A stretch of DNA of 57,212 bases from an uncultured Lachnospiraceae bacterium (GCA_949076555.1 CARUOB010000012.1:1-57212); one strand, 5' to 3'; shown: positions 41,288 through 51,383, numbered from the stretch's first letter. Notes: generated by a model from the letters alone, not told the origin. Numbers and translations are program-made.

Positions 41288-42853
41288 TTATTTGTCTTGT
41301 TCTAGCAGTGTCAGAAGATGACTTTTGGCTTGTGCCAGTTTGGTTCCTTCTCTTGTATAATCACGGAAGCTGGTACATATGTTTCGGATGATGCGGTCGG
41401 TTTCTTCAGGGGCAGTGTCTATGGCCTGCATCAGAAGTTCATAGTCTTCCGCACCGGATCTCTGGGCTTCAAACCGCATACTGCGCAGTGGGCCGTCTTT
41501 GCCCGGGTATACGATATGGGCATCTCCGGCAGGCAGCAGCGCTCCTTTATGGGGACAGCATGCGCTGTGCCATATATCGCTGCCGATATAGTAGTTGAAT
41601 CCCCAGTGCAGGAATCCGGAAAGGCGGTAGAGCGCTCCCATCCACAATACGGCGCGGCTGGCAGTAAGGGGAAGATCCATGCTGCGGTTCATAATGGGTC
41701 CGGCAGGGAAAGCACAGGTATAAAACCACATAGTCTCCCCGGCGGCCTGGAGTTTGTCGTACTCGGAACGCCATTTTTCATAGGTGTCCTGTTTGGGAAC
41801 CCAGATATCAATGCCGCCTCCCAGATTGGTGGTTTCTACGGCATCTATGATGGGGATACCGGGCAGGAATTTGCGGAAGATACCGGCGAGAATCCGATAG
41901 GTACTGTCATTATGTGTCTGGGGTTCGTCCGCGAGAGCCTGTGCCATACAATCCTGCCAGTTGTTTCTTTTGACAATTTCTGCCCACTGGGTCAGATAAA
42001 GGCGAAGCTGCAGATAACCTTCCGTCGTTGTTATGCCAAGGGACTGATTCCAGATGGGATAATATTCCTGTTCGTCCCATTCATGCCAGTGGGCGATATG
42101 TCCGCCGCAGAGCCATAAAGCCCCTTCTCTTTTCGCAATCTGTCCTGCCTGTTCGGCCATGGAGAAATCAAATCCCGTAAGGACGCCGTTTTCGAACAGC
42201 GCCTCACCCGGTGGGAGCAAAATATGGGTACAGCGCATATCGATCTGAGCCTTTACGTAGCGGGCAAATAAATTCCAATACGCAGCGCTGCCTTTCTCCA
42301 CATGGTGCTGTGTGGCGAGTCCGTCATAATCAAAAAAGTTCAGCATGCCAAGACGGGAAGCGGACAGAGGCGGCACCAGAACGGAACTGACCTCGCACGT
42401 CAGCGGAATTTTTGTTTCCAGACTGCCTTCCAGAACAGATAATTCCCCCGTGTAAGTGCCGGGGACAACACAGTCCTTTGCCTCGATACAAAGATAAACG
42501 GCGAGCCGTCCGTCTTCTTCGGGGGCGTCTTCAAAGGGGCACAAAGCATCGTAGACTTCAAAGGGCGCTTTTCTTGTGACAAAATCTTTGCACCGTTCAT
42601 AATCGGTGGTAGTCATTAGCTTGCTGTCGGTATTTTCGTTTACGCCTACAGGAAGCAGGCGAAAAAGCCGGATATCCAAGTCGGTTTCCTGATGCCAGCT
42701 AAACTGCAGGCGCAGGGGAGCGGCCGGGATTTCTCCCAAAATCTGAGCGCCGGTGTGGCCGCCGCGGGGGATGCGAAGCCGGACGGCTTTTGTTTCATTA
42801 TGGGCGGAATCCGGATAGATCCAGTCGGTATCGGTAAAAACAGAATATTTCAT
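41288..42853 (-). CDS. DUF4091 domain glycoside-hydrolase-like protein
   Basis: 521 residues. The N-terminal half is beta-sandwich-like (LRLQFSWHQETDLDIRLF, KIPLTCEVSSV); the C-terminal half is a TIM barrel of the DUF4091 type (GFLHWGFNYYIG, LRSMRFEAQRSGAEDYELL). DUF4091 proteins sit in many glycan loci as putative glycosidases; specificity is not known. I start at 42853 with GGAG eight bases upstream; the in-frame extension upstream overlaps the histidine kinase gene and is not supported. It is four bases from YesM and 15 from GH29, so the enzymes form one transcription unit. Confidence 0.85.
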   Translation of the reverse strand: MKYSVFTDTDWIYPDSAHNETKAVRLRIPRGGHTGAQILGEIPAAPLRLQFSWHQETDLDIRLFRLLPVGVNENTDSKLMTTTDYERCKDFVTRKAPFEVYDALCPFEDAPEEDGRLAVYLCIEAKDCVVPGTYTGELSVLEGSLETKIPLTCEVSSVLVPPLSASRLGMLNFFDYDGLATQHHVEKGSAAYWNLFARYVKAQIDMRCTHILLPPGEALFENGVLTGFDFSMAEQAGQIAKREGALWLCGGHIAHWHEWDEQEYYPIWNQSLGITTTEGYLQLRLYLTQWAEIVKRNNWQDCMAQALADEPQTHNDSTYRILAGIFRKFLPGIPIIDAVETTNLGGGIDIWVPKQDTYEKWRSEYDKLQAAGETMWFYTCAFPAGPIMNRSMDLPLTASRAVLWMGALYRLSGFLHWGFNYYIGSDIWHSACCPHKGALLPAGDAHIVYPGKDGPLRSMRFEAQRSGAEDYELLMQAIDTAPEETDRIIRNICTSFRDYTREGTKLAQAKSHLLTLLEQDK

Positions 42854-42857
42854 ATCG

Positions 42858-44660
42858 TTAGTCTCCTTTCTGGGATGCGGATTCCATAGCGGGAATCCGT
42901 ATCGTGACGATGGTGCCCTTTTGGGGCGTGCTTTCGCAGGACAGCCCGTAAGGTGCGCCATAGGCGATAAGCAGTCGGTCGCAGATATTGCGGATGCCGT
43001 AGCTTCCGGAGGTCTGCGTGACGGTTCCGGCTGTGGCCGGGCAGAAGTGGGTCTGTAGTGTCTCTTCGTCCATGCCGACGCCGTCGTCTTCAATGGTAAT
43101 GGTTATCGTGCCGCGGTCTCGTTTGGCGCATACATGCAGAGAACCGCATTTGGAAGGTTTTTCAAAAATGCCGTGCATGATGGCGTTTTCAATGAGCGGC
43201 TGGAGTATGATTTTGATGATTTCGCAATGAGCGGCCGATTCATCTAAGTGCCAACTGGCCTGTATGCGGTCTTCAAACCGCATATTCTGGATGTCTACAT
43301 AGAGCTGTGCGTGTTTCATCTCGGAAGATAACGCAATCCGTTCGCTGCCGCCGCTTAAGGAAAGGCGGTAAAACTGCCCCAGGGACTTTACCATACGGCT
43401 GATCTGGGGTACGCTGTGGGAGATGGCGGTACAGTTGATCAAATCCAGCGAGTTATAGAGAAAATGGGGATTGATCTGCGCCTGCAGCGCTTTTAGCTCC
43501 AAATCCTTAATTTGCTGTCCGTAAATCATCTTTTCTTCCATCAGATGGTCGATGCGGTCCATCATCTGGTTAAAGCTGCTCATCAGCCGGGCTATCTCAT
43601 CGCTGCCGGAAGGTTCGGGCCGGATTTGCACGTTTCCCTCCTGCACAGCCTGCATGGTCCGGGTCAGGAGAGAGATCCTGTTCAGCGTGGAACGACTGAT
43701 GGCAATGGCAAGCAGATATGCGACAGTGCTGACCAGTATGACTGCGATCAGCATCTTGGAGCGCAGTTCATGGCTTAAGCGGAACACGTCATCAAAAGGA
43801 AGGACAGCGGCCATGCACCAGCCGGAGTGGGAGAGAGAACTGCATTGCACATAGTAGCGTTTCCCTCCTGCCTGAATGGATTCCCATGTACCGGTGTCGG
43901 AGGCAGGGAGTTCTTCCACAATGGCGGATAATGTGTCGGCATGGGGGCTGCTGGAGGAATGATAAAGAATTTCTTTTTCCGTTAAAAGCAGCAGGATGCC
44001 GTTTTCCGTGATGGAAGTGCTCTCGGCAAGCTGTATAATGCGCGAGGCATCCGCATCCGCTCTGAGTACGGCAAGGGGTTCTGTGATATTGCGCGGGTTG
44101 TAAATGACCTGCATGGAGGAAAACCAGGACTTTTCGCCGGGAGGCTGGTCGCTGAAGTCCGCCGGAGCAAACCACATTCTTTCGCTCTGCCCGGAGAGTT
44201 TCCGGTACCATTCGTATGCCGATGCATCGCGCAGCTGGGTAATGTTTCCCTGACGGTAGAGATAGCCGCTGTCGGCATAAAGGCGGATACGCTCTATGCC
44301 GGAAAGATTGCACAGATGTTCAAAGGTCAGGGCAAGTTTGTCAGAATCTTCCAGCCGTCTGGTATAGCTGTAGTCTTCGGGGTCGTTGGAAGCCATCTGG
44401 TATACGAGAGGGTCCATGACAAGGATATCAAGCACCGCATCCAGCCGGCCAAGCGCTTTCTGCATGGAACTGACGGTATCATCAAAGGCATTCTGGGCCG
44501 CGATAAAAGTCTGCTCCTGCACGACGTTACGCACGCGCTGGTAAGCGTACAGGGTAAAAATGCCAAGAGGAAGCACGACCAGAAGAAAATAGGTGCAAAA
44601 AAGTTTGTTTTTAAGACTTTTCGGAAAAAATCGGTTTAACCATCCGGTCTTAGGTTTCAT
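42858..44660 (-). CDS. YesM-type sensor histidine kinase
   Basis: A 600-residue membrane sensor. TM1 is about 15-37, an extracellular Cache-type domain spans 40-280, TM2 is about 290-310, then HAMP (RTMQAVQEGNVQIRPEP). The His_kinase region carries QINPHFLYNSLDLINC with the phospho-accepting His, and the HATPase shows LILQPLIENAIMHGIF and DDGVGM. YesM/YesN pairs in Firmicutes sense oligosaccharides. It overlaps the response regulator gene by 11 bp. The regulated targets are most likely the divergent sugar transporter and the hydrolases. Confidence 0.92.
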   Translation of the reverse strand: MKPKTGWLNRFFPKSLKNKLFCTYFLLVVLPLGIFTLYAYQRVRNVVQEQTFIAAQNAFDDTVSSMQKALGRLDAVLDILVMDPLVYQMASNDPEDYSYTRRLEDSDKLALTFEHLCNLSGIERIRLYADSGYLYRQGNITQLRDASAYEWYRKLSGQSERMWFAPADFSDQPPGEKSWFSSMQVIYNPRNITEPLAVLRADADASRIIQLAESTSITENGILLLLTEKEILYHSSSSPHADTLSAIVEELPASDTGTWESIQAGGKRYYVQCSSLSHSGWCMAAVLPFDDVFRLSHELRSKMLIAVILVSTVAYLLAIAISRSTLNRISLLTRTMQAVQEGNVQIRPEPSGSDEIARLMSSFNQMMDRIDHLMEEKMIYGQQIKDLELKALQAQINPHFLYNSLDLINCTAISHSVPQISRMVKSLGQFYRLSLSGGSERIALSSEMKHAQLYVDIQNMRFEDRIQASWHLDESAAHCEIIKIILQPLIENAIMHGIFEKPSKCGSLHVCAKRDRGTITITIEDDGVGMDEETLQTHFCPATAGTVTQTSGSYGIRNICDRLLIAYGAPYGLSCESTPQKGTIVTIRIPAMESASQKGD

Positions 44661-45765
44661 AGCGGTGTCTCTCCCTGTATTCTTTGGGTGAAAGCCCGGT
44701 TTCGCGGGTAAAAAGTCTGGTAAAATATTTTCCGTCGGCGTAACCTACATTGCGGCCTACTTCGTATAGTTTCTGGGAGGAGTCTGCGAGCAGTTCCTTG
44801 GCATGAAGGATACGCAGCTGCGTAAGCCTCTGGTTGATGGTTTTTCCACAGCTTTTTTTGTAGGCAGCACACAGATACGTATTGGTAAATCCAAGGTCGT
44901 GGGCTGCGTCTTGTACCGTGAGTCCGGAATTGCGGTAATGCTGTTCCAGATAACGGTCCACACGGGAGACAATGTCCATATCCCCGCACTGGAAAGAGGC
45001 AAAATAGGCCTTTGAGATCGACAGGAGGGTATCCCACAGCTGAGACAGCGTTTCCTGTTGGGAGGCTGTATATAAATAGTAGTCGGCATTCCGGATCATG
45101 GAGGATATATTAGAATTTTCTGCCGCTGTCAGGAACAAATGTACAATCTGACGGTAAAAATGACGCAGGTAAGACGGGTCGGTGCCTTCGTACTGCTGGA
45201 TCTCCCGGTGGAGCCTGCGCAGTGCATTTTCCGTATCGGCCTCCTTTCTGTGCCGGATCATATCGGCTATGGAATCAAGCTGGTCCTGATTGATCTGGAA
45301 GACTCGGCTGTTGAGTGGAGTATCTGTCCCTTGGCTGCCGCGAAAGAACAACAGGCGTTCGCTGTCTGGATTGTTCTCCATATGCAGCTTTTCCAATTCT
45401 TTTACGACTTCCGTGAGGACTTCTTCCATTTCCTCCAGGTCGATTGGCTTTTCCACGTAGCTGGCGGCTTTCAGCCGGATGGCGCTTTTTAGATATTCCT
45501 TGTCGGAATATCCGCTCAGAAAGATGAACTGGCATTGTGGGCAGAAATTTCGGATTTCACCGGCCATTTCCAATCCGTTCATCCGGGGCATTTTTACATC
45601 GCTGATAATGATATCCGGTCTGTACAAACGGGCCTGTTCTATTGCCTCCAGGCCGTCTGATGCCTGAACAATCCGGGCGACTTTCAGACTTTCCCATGGC
45701 AGGTGTTCTTTTAGCACTTTTCTGGGCATGGTCTCATCATCTACAATTAATACCGTATAATTCAT
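44650..45765 (-). CDS. YesN-type response regulator, AraC family
   Basis: A 371-residue regulator. The receiver domain (1-120) has VLIVDDE, IIISDVKMP (phospho-Asp) and SYVEKP. A helical linker (130-260) precedes two AraC helix-turn-helix motifs (LTVQDAAHDLGFTNTYLC and KLYEVGRNVGYADGKYF...FTRETGLSPKEYRERH). I start at 45765 behind GGGAGGATG; a longer frame to 45891 is not supported. It is the first gene of the operon and should activate the divergent ABC transporter after phosphorylation by the kinase. Confidence 0.92.
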   Translation of the reverse strand: MNYTVLIVDDETMPRKVLKEHLPWESLKVARIVQASDGLEAIEQARLYRPDIIISDVKMPRMNGLEMAGEIRNFCPQCQFIFLSGYSDKEYLKSAIRLKAASYVEKPIDLEEMEEVLTEVVKELEKLHMENNPDSERLLFFRGSQGTDTPLNSRVFQINQDQLDSIADMIRHRKEADTENALRRLHREIQQYEGTDPSYLRHFYRQIVHLFLTAAENSNISSMIRNADYYLYTASQQETLSQLWDTLLSISKAYFASFQCGDMDIVSRVDRYLEQHYRNSGLTVQDAAHDLGFTNTYLCAAYKKSCGKTINQRLTQLRILHAKELLADSSQKLYEVGRNVGYADGKYFTRLFTRETGLSPKEYRERHRYET

Positions 45766-45846
45766 ACAACATCCTCCCGCTTTTAACCATCCTCTTATGT
45801 TAATAATATACAATGGAGATGGAATTTTCAATTCAAATTGGGTAGA

Positions 45847-45875
45847 TTGACTGGCAAAATGACAAGTAACATAAT
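45847..45875 (+). promoter_or_regulatory. Promoter of the sugar ABC operon
   Basis: TTGACT (45847-45852), 17-bp spacer, CATAAT (45870-45875), in the 236-bp divergent region between the YesN and permease genes. The long leader to 46002 could host the activator site, but no dyad was seen. Confidence 0.55.
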
Positions 45876-46001
45876 TCTGTACCCCTTTCATAAATTAGTC
45901 CCGTTGTATATGCCCAAAGGCTTTTGATAAGATAAAGTAGTCAGGAGAACAGGGGGAGTGTTCAAATAAAATTTACAGGAAAGAGGGAGGGAGATACATA
46001 C

Positions 46002-46928
46002 ATGTATAGCGGGAAACATCCATTTTTGCATGACCTGCATAAAAACCGTACGAAGTGGCTGATGTTAGTTCCGGCGGCAGTGGTGGTGATTCTTATGTGT
46101 TATATTCCCATGGCCGGTATTGTTCTGGCATTTAAGGAGTATAACTACCATGACGGAATATTCGGAAGTCCGTGGGCGGGGTTTGAGAATTTTAAATATT
46201 TTTTTAAGTCCGGGAAGGCCTGGCTTACGACAAGAAATACGGTTCTTTATAATCTCGTGTTTCTGTGCATCAATACTTTTTTACAGATTACTTGTGCGAT
46301 TATGCTGAGTGAACTGGCCGGAAAGAAGTTCAAGAGGGTGACGCAGTCGGTAATGTTTCTTCCTTACTTCATTTCCTGGGTAGTAGTTGGCGCGTTTATC
46401 TATAACCTTTTTAATTATGAGTTCGGTGCAGTGAACACGTTCCTTAAGGGCATTGGGGCGCAGCCCATAGATGTCTATTCCAACAAGAGGGCGTGGCCGG
46501 TGATTCTGGTGATTGTAAGCGCGTTTAAAAACGTGGGCTACGGTACGGTCATGTATCTGGCAAGTATCGTGAATATCGACGGGGAAATGTATGAGGCCGC
46601 CGATTTGGACGGCGCAACAATGTGGCAGAAGATACGTTACATTACCTTGCCGTGCATCCGGCCTACGGTGGTCATCCTGTTCCTGCTTGCCATTGGCACG
46701 GTTTTAAAGGGCGATTTCCAGATGTTCTGGCAGGTGACGGGCAATAATCCGATGGTGCTTGATGTGACGGACGTAATTGATACTTATGTGACACGTTCTC
46801 TCCTGACGCTGCAGGAGTTCGGCATGACGAGCGCAGCAGGACTGTATCAGTCCGGAATTTCTTTTATCCTGGTATTGATTGCCAATCATATAGTCAAGAA
46901 GGTAGAACCGGATTACGCGCTGTTCTGA
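46002..46928 (+). CDS. CUT1 sugar ABC transporter permease (LplB-like)
   Basis: A 308-residue inner-membrane permease with six TM segments. The EAA loop for the ATPase is MYEAADLDGATMWQKIRYITLP. It is the first of three transporter genes and pairs with the second permease. No ATPase gene is present: such carbohydrate systems in Firmicutes share one MsmK-like ATPase encoded elsewhere. GGGAGGGAG lies upstream of the ATG. Expression should be controlled by the divergent YesMN pair. The substrate is likely a fucosylated oligosaccharide, judged only from GH29. Confidence 0.92.
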   Translation: MYSGKHPFLHDLHKNRTKWLMLVPAAVVVILMCYIPMAGIVLAFKEYNYHDGIFGSPWAGFENFKYFFKSGKAWLTTRNTVLYNLVFLCINTFLQITCAIMLSELAGKKFKRVTQSVMFLPYFISWVVVGAFIYNLFNYEFGAVNTFLKGIGAQPIDVYSNKRAWPVILVIVSAFKNVGYGTVMYLASIVNIDGEMYEAADLDGATMWQKIRYITLPCIRPTVVILFLLAIGTVLKGDFQMFWQVTGNNPMVLDVTDVIDTYVTRSLLTLQEFGMTSAAGLYQSGISFILVLIANHIVKKVEPDYALF

Positions 46929-46960
46929 CGGCACGGCTGGGATGAAAGGAGGAGTTTTCC

Positions 46961-47863
46961 ATGCAAAAAAAGAAACAAAACAAAAGTTACGACAGGGTGA
47001 TGTTTAATCTGATCTCCTGTCTGGTGCTGGGAATACTTTCCGTTGCCTGCGTGATTCCCTTCTGGCTGGTTATCAGCGGTTCCTTGTCAAAACAGCAGTC
47101 TATCCAGTTATACGGATACCGGCTGATTCCGCGGGAGTTCTCGCTGGATGCCTACCGGATGCTGTTTAAGATTCCGGAGGAACTGTTACGGGCATATGGA
47201 GTCACCATACTGGTGACGGTAGTGGGAACGGGACTTGGCCTTTTGATCACAAGTATGGCGGCCTATGTTCTGGCAAACAGAAATTTCCGGTACCGGTATC
47301 AGGTTTCCTTCTTCTTTTACTTTACTTCCATTTTTGGAGGAGGACTGGTTCCCTGGTATATATTTAATACGAAGTATCTGCACTTTCACAATAATATAAT
47401 CGCGCTGATTCTTCCGATTCTTGTGAATGTGACTTATCTGCTGATTTTAAAAAGCTATATGATGAGTATACCGGAGTCACTGTATGAATCAGCTTACTTA
47501 GACGGTGCGGGTGATCTGACGGTTTATTTCAAGATTGCGCTTCCGCTTTGCAAGGCGGGACTGGCGACGGTGGGTCTGTTTATTGCCCTGAATTACTGGA
47601 ATGACTGGTACAACGCGATGCTGTTTCTGGATGAAGGGAGCAAGGATCTTTATCCCCTGCAATACTATTTGAACAATATACTGACCAAAGCCCAGGCTAT
47701 GAACGCGGCGGCGGCCCGCAGCGGGATTCCGGCAAGCGAGGTGCCGGGAGAACCGATGAAACTTGCGATGACAGTTGTTGCAACGGGACCAATCGTGCTG
47801 CTTTATCCTTTTTTGCAAAAGTATTTTGTAAAGGGAGTGACGATTGGAGCAGTCAAAGGATAA
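46961..47863 (+). CDS. CUT1 sugar ABC transporter permease (LplC/YtcP-like)
   Basis: A 300-residue permease with six TM segments, partner of the preceding gene. It contains PESLYESAYLDGAGDLTVYFKIALP, the EAA-loop equivalent, and the family end FLQKYFVKGVTIGAVKG. AAAGGAGGAG precedes the ATG and it lies 32 bp from the first permease. Together they form the heterodimeric channel for the lipoprotein-delivered sugar. Confidence 0.92.
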   Translation: MQKKKQNKSYDRVMFNLISCLVLGILSVACVIPFWLVISGSLSKQQSIQLYGYRLIPREFSLDAYRMLFKIPEELLRAYGVTILVTVVGTGLGLLITSMAAYVLANRNFRYRYQVSFFFYFTSIFGGGLVPWYIFNTKYLHFHNNIIALILPILVNVTYLLILKSYMMSIPESLYESAYLDGAGDLTVYFKIALPLCKAGLATVGLFIALNYWNDWYNAMLFLDEGSKDLYPLQYYLNNILTKAQAMNAAAARSGIPASEVPGEPMKLAMTVVATGPIVLLYPFLQKYFVKGVTIGAVKG

Positions 47864-47905
47864 CAATTTAAAGTTATATAAATTTATTTTAAAGGAGGAA
47901 AAAGT

Positions 47906-49522
47906 ATGTTTAGTAAGAAGAAAAAAAGCATGTCTTTACTGCTGGCGCTCGTGGTTTTGACGACCGGATTGTGTGCCTGCGGTGCGAAAGACACCAATAA
48001 CGGAGGGGCAGGACAGCCGGATAATACGAAAGTGGAAAGTTCTGAAAAAGAAGAGGAAAAGGCACCGGCAGAAACGGAAGCTGCCGGACCGGATATTTCA
48101 GAGGAAGTGACGCTTGTCATGTATCTGATCGGGGATCGCCCTGTGGATAATGACGAAGTATTTGCAAAGATCAACGAGCGGTTAAAAGCGGAAATCAATG
48201 CGACGATCGATGTGAAATTTATGAGCTGGAGTGAATATGAGCAGAAATATCCTCTGATTTTTGCATCGGGTGAAGACTGGGATATCATTTATACGGCTGA
48301 CTGGTGTTTCTACAATGCACAGGCTGCAAAACAGGGATTTTATGAGATCACACAGGAAGCGCTTGAAACGTATGCGCCTATGACGGCGGAGACTATGTAT
48401 CCGGAAGCGTGGGAACAGGCAAAAGTAAATGACAAGGTTTATATGCTGCCGATGAACTATAAAGAAATTACAGCGTATGTTTATATGGCAAGAGGGGATT
48501 TGATGGACAAATACAATATTACATCGGTTTCCTCACTGGATGAGGCAGAAGCCTACATGGACGCTATTGTGAAGAACGAACCTACCCTGATTCCTATTGA
48601 TGTGGGATCTGACTACGATAAACTGTTTTTCTATGACCGCATGTTTAAGAAAGCGAACTGGGAAAGCGAAGAAAAGGTGATACCAATTGGGCCGTGGCAG
48701 GTAATGGCGAGTGTGAGCGAAGTAGACGATACGGTAAGCGTTGCCGGGACTTATGACCAGCCTGCGTTTCAGGATGTCATCACCCGTTTAAAGGATTGGA
48801 AGGACCGGGGATTCTGGAGTAAAAATGCGGTTGTCAACACACAGAATAATACGGAAAGTTTCCAGGCAGGAAAATCCGCGCTGGCAATGATGAATGTAAA
48901 TACGGCGAAGAGTGTTTATGCTTCGGTATCTGCAGAACATCCGGATTGGGATATTCGTGTTTTCGATGCACAGGACGGCGTGCCGCCCGTATTGAATTCC
49001 TATCTGGCAAATGGAATGAGCATTTTCTCTAAATCGAAACATCCGGAGCGTGCGCTGATGGCGTTAGATTACTTGAGAAATGATGTGGAAGTCAATAATC
49101 TGTTCTGTTACGGTATTGAAGGCAAACATTGGGAAGCGGCAGGTGACAACGCGCTTGTATCTCTTCCGGACAGCGCTAATTACGCTTATGACGGCAACTG
49201 TAACTGGGGCGTGCGCAATGATGCCAGCTGGCGTGTGGTCGAGGGAGGCATTCCGAATCTGACTGAACTGAATCAAGTATGGCAGGAATCCGCGAGAAGT
49301 GAGCGGTATCAGACTTTCGTATTCAACGATGAGTCGGTGAAAAATGAAATTGCTGCAATGGGAGAAATTTTCGACACAGATTATAAACTTCTGGGACTTG
49401 GATTTACAGATGATCCGGAGGCGGATATCGCGAAACTGCGCGATAAGATGGAGGCAGCAGGGGCACAGAAGGTATATGACGAGATCCAGAAACAGGGACT
49501 CGAATTTCTGGCAGCAGAGTAA
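47906..49522 (+). CDS. Extracellular sugar-binding lipoprotein of the ABC transporter
   Basis: A 538-residue solute-binding protein of the LplA/family 1 type. The signal peptide ends in LCAC, lipidated Cys at about 24, followed by a disordered linker (KDTNNGGAGQPDNTKVESSEKE region) and a two-lobed binding domain. Trp and aromatic clusters (DWDIIYTADWCFYN; GNCNWGVRNDASWRVVEGG) fit carbohydrate stacking. It follows the two permeases by 42 bp with AAAGGAGG upstream. It should bind an oligosaccharide at the cell surface. Confidence 0.9.
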   Translation: MFSKKKKSMSLLLALVVLTTGLCACGAKDTNNGGAGQPDNTKVESSEKEEEKAPAETEAAGPDISEEVTLVMYLIGDRPVDNDEVFAKINERLKAEINATIDVKFMSWSEYEQKYPLIFASGEDWDIIYTADWCFYNAQAAKQGFYEITQEALETYAPMTAETMYPEAWEQAKVNDKVYMLPMNYKEITAYVYMARGDLMDKYNITSVSSLDEAEAYMDAIVKNEPTLIPIDVGSDYDKLFFYDRMFKKANWESEEKVIPIGPWQVMASVSEVDDTVSVAGTYDQPAFQDVITRLKDWKDRGFWSKNAVVNTQNNTESFQAGKSALAMMNVNTAKSVYASVSAEHPDWDIRVFDAQDGVPPVLNSYLANGMSIFSKSKHPERALMALDYLRNDVEVNNLFCYGIEGKHWEAAGDNALVSLPDSANYAYDGNCNWGVRNDASWRVVEGGIPNLTELNQVWQESARSERYQTFVFNDESVKNEIAAMGEIFDTDYKLLGLGFTDDPEADIAKLRDKMEAAGAQKVYDEIQKQGLEFLAAE

Positions 49523-49553
49523 CGTATTAGAAAGAGCAGCATATTAGAATGAG

Positions 49554-49583
49554 AAAAAGGGCGGGAATTTACCTGCCCTTTTA
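49554..49583 (+). terminator. Rho-independent terminator
   Basis: AAAAGGGC.GG pairs with CC.GCCCTTTT around a six-base loop right after the solute-binding protein gene, ending in TTTTATATT. Confidence 0.8.
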
Positions 49584-49659
49584 TATTGAGTGCAGCGGGA
49601 TCAGATTAATATTTGGGAAATCGATTTGAATGTTTTGATAGAAATACAAGCGTCATAAC

Positions 49660-49688
49660 TTTACACTTTTTTATAAAACGGATATAAT
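49660..49688 (+). promoter_or_regulatory. Sigma-A-type promoter of gpmI
   Basis: TTTACA (49660-49665), 17-bp spacer, TATAAT (49683-49688), 89 bp before the gpmI start. Confidence 0.75.
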
Positions 49689-49776
49689 AAAGCTGTATCG
49701 GGCAGGAGAGATTGCGGATATTGACAAAATAAAAGTAGTATTAGGCAAGAAGGAAATAGAAAAGGAGAAACAAGTC

Positions 49777-51321
49777 ATGGGAACAAAAAAACCGGCAGTA
49801 TTGATGATTTTGGATGGCTACGGCCTCAATGAGAAGACGGAAGGGAATGCGGTTGCGCTGGCGAAGACGCCGGTGATGGACAAACTGATGGCAGAGTGCC
49901 CTTTCGTGAAAGGAAATGCCAGCGGCATGGCGGTGGGTCTGCCTGACGGCCAGATGGGCAACTCCGAGGTGGGACACCTGAACATGGGCGCGGGCCGTAT
50001 CGTGTATCAGGAGCTTACCAGAATTACCAAAGAGATTCAGGACGGCACTTTTTTTGAAAATCCTGCCCTTCTGGATGCGGTAAACAACTGCAAGGAGAAG
50101 GATTCTGCCCTGCATATGTTCGGCCTTTTATCCGACGGCGGCGTGCACAGCCACAATACCCATCTCTACGGCCTGCTGGAGCTGGCTAAGAGAAACGGGC
50201 TGACCAAGGTTTACGTACATGCGTTTCTTGACGGAAGAGATACGCCTCCGGCAAGCGGCAAGGGCTATGTGGAGGATCTGGAGGCCGAGATGGAAAAGAT
50301 CGGCGTTGGCGAGGTGGCTACCGTGACGGGACGCTACTACGCGATGGATCGTGACAATAACTACGACAGAGTGGAGAAGGCTTATCTGGCGCTCACCAAA
50401 GGCGAGGGCTTGGAGGCGCAGAGCGGCCCTGCCGGAATCCAGGCTTCCTATGACAGGGAAGAGACGGACGAGTTTGTAAAACCTACGGTGGTGATGAAGG
50501 ACGGTGCGCCCGTAGCGACGATCAAGGACGGCGATTCCGTGATCTTCTTTAACTTCCGTCCCGACAGAGCCAGAGAGATCACCAGAAGTTTCTGCGACGA
50601 TGACTTCAAGGGCTTTGCAAGGGAGAAGAGACTGGATTTGACTTATGTGTGCTTCTCTGATTACGATCCCACCATTCCGAATAAAGAGGTGGCGTTCCAC
50701 AAGATTTCGGTGACCAACACATTCGGCGAGTGGCTGGCGGCGAACGGCATGAAGCAGGCGAGAATCGCGGAGACAGAGAAGTACGCCCATGTGACGTTCT
50801 TCTTCAACGGCGGCGTGGAGGAGCCAAACGAGGGAGAGACACGCATTCTGGTCAATTCGCCCAAGGACGTGGCGACCTACGACTTAAAGCCGCAGATGAG
50901 CGCTTACGAGGTGTGCGACAAGCTGGTGGAGGCGATCAAGTCAGGCACCTACGATGTGATCATCATCAACTTTGCGAACCCCGACATGGTGGGCCACACC
51001 GGCGTGCAGGAAGCTGCCATCAAGGCGGTGGAAGCTGTGGACGAGTGCGTGGGCAAGGCGGTTGACGCGGTCAAAGAGGTGGACGGCGTGCTGTTTATCT
51101 GCGCGGACCACGGCAATGCGGAGCAGCTCATCGACGAGGAGACGGGTGCGCCTTTCACGGCCCACACCACCAACCCGGTGCCCTTTATTCTGATCAATGC
51201 GGACCCCGCTTACAAACTGCGCGAAGGCGGATGTCTTGCGGATATCGTGCCCACAATCATCGAGCTGATGGGTAAGGAGCAGCCTGTAGAGATGACAGGA
51301 AAGTCCTTGCTGGTGAAGTAA
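49777..51321 (+). CDS. gpmI: 2,3-bisphosphoglycerate-independent phosphoglycerate mutase
   Basis: A 514-residue glycolytic enzyme converting 3-phosphoglycerate to 2-phosphoglycerate through a phosphoserine. ILDGYGLN holds the first metal Asp (D13), and GQMGNSEVGHLNMGAGR carries the catalytic Ser (S63). HAFLDGRDTPPASG, NFRPDRAREITR, and the metal sites near FADHGNAEQL-like ICADHGNAEQ complete the active site. The length is normal. GGAGAAAC precedes the start. It has its own consensus promoter and a terminator and is a housekeeping single gene between accessory operons. Confidence 0.96.
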   Translation: MGTKKPAVLMILDGYGLNEKTEGNAVALAKTPVMDKLMAECPFVKGNASGMAVGLPDGQMGNSEVGHLNMGAGRIVYQELTRITKEIQDGTFFENPALLDAVNNCKEKDSALHMFGLLSDGGVHSHNTHLYGLLELAKRNGLTKVYVHAFLDGRDTPPASGKGYVEDLEAEMEKIGVGEVATVTGRYYAMDRDNNYDRVEKAYLALTKGEGLEAQSGPAGIQASYDREETDEFVKPTVVMKDGAPVATIKDGDSVIFFNFRPDRAREITRSFCDDDFKGFAREKRLDLTYVCFSDYDPTIPNKEVAFHKISVTNTFGEWLAANGMKQARIAETEKYAHVTFFFNGGVEEPNEGETRILVNSPKDVATYDLKPQMSAYEVCDKLVEAIKSGTYDVIIINFANPDMVGHTGVQEAAIKAVEAVDECVGKAVDAVKEVDGVLFICADHGNAEQLIDEETGAPFTAHTTNPVPFILINADPAYKLREGGCLADIVPTIIELMGKEQPVEMTGKSLLVK

Positions 51322-51383
51322 TCTCACGGAATCAGAAAAGATAAAAGAACGGCCGAATAGAAAAGTAAATAAGAAGTAAATGA

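Noticed and set aside
41318..42118. A 266-codon plus-strand frame
   Set aside because: It is antisense to the DUF4091 gene, has no domain or ribosome site, and its codon pattern mirrors the real gene.
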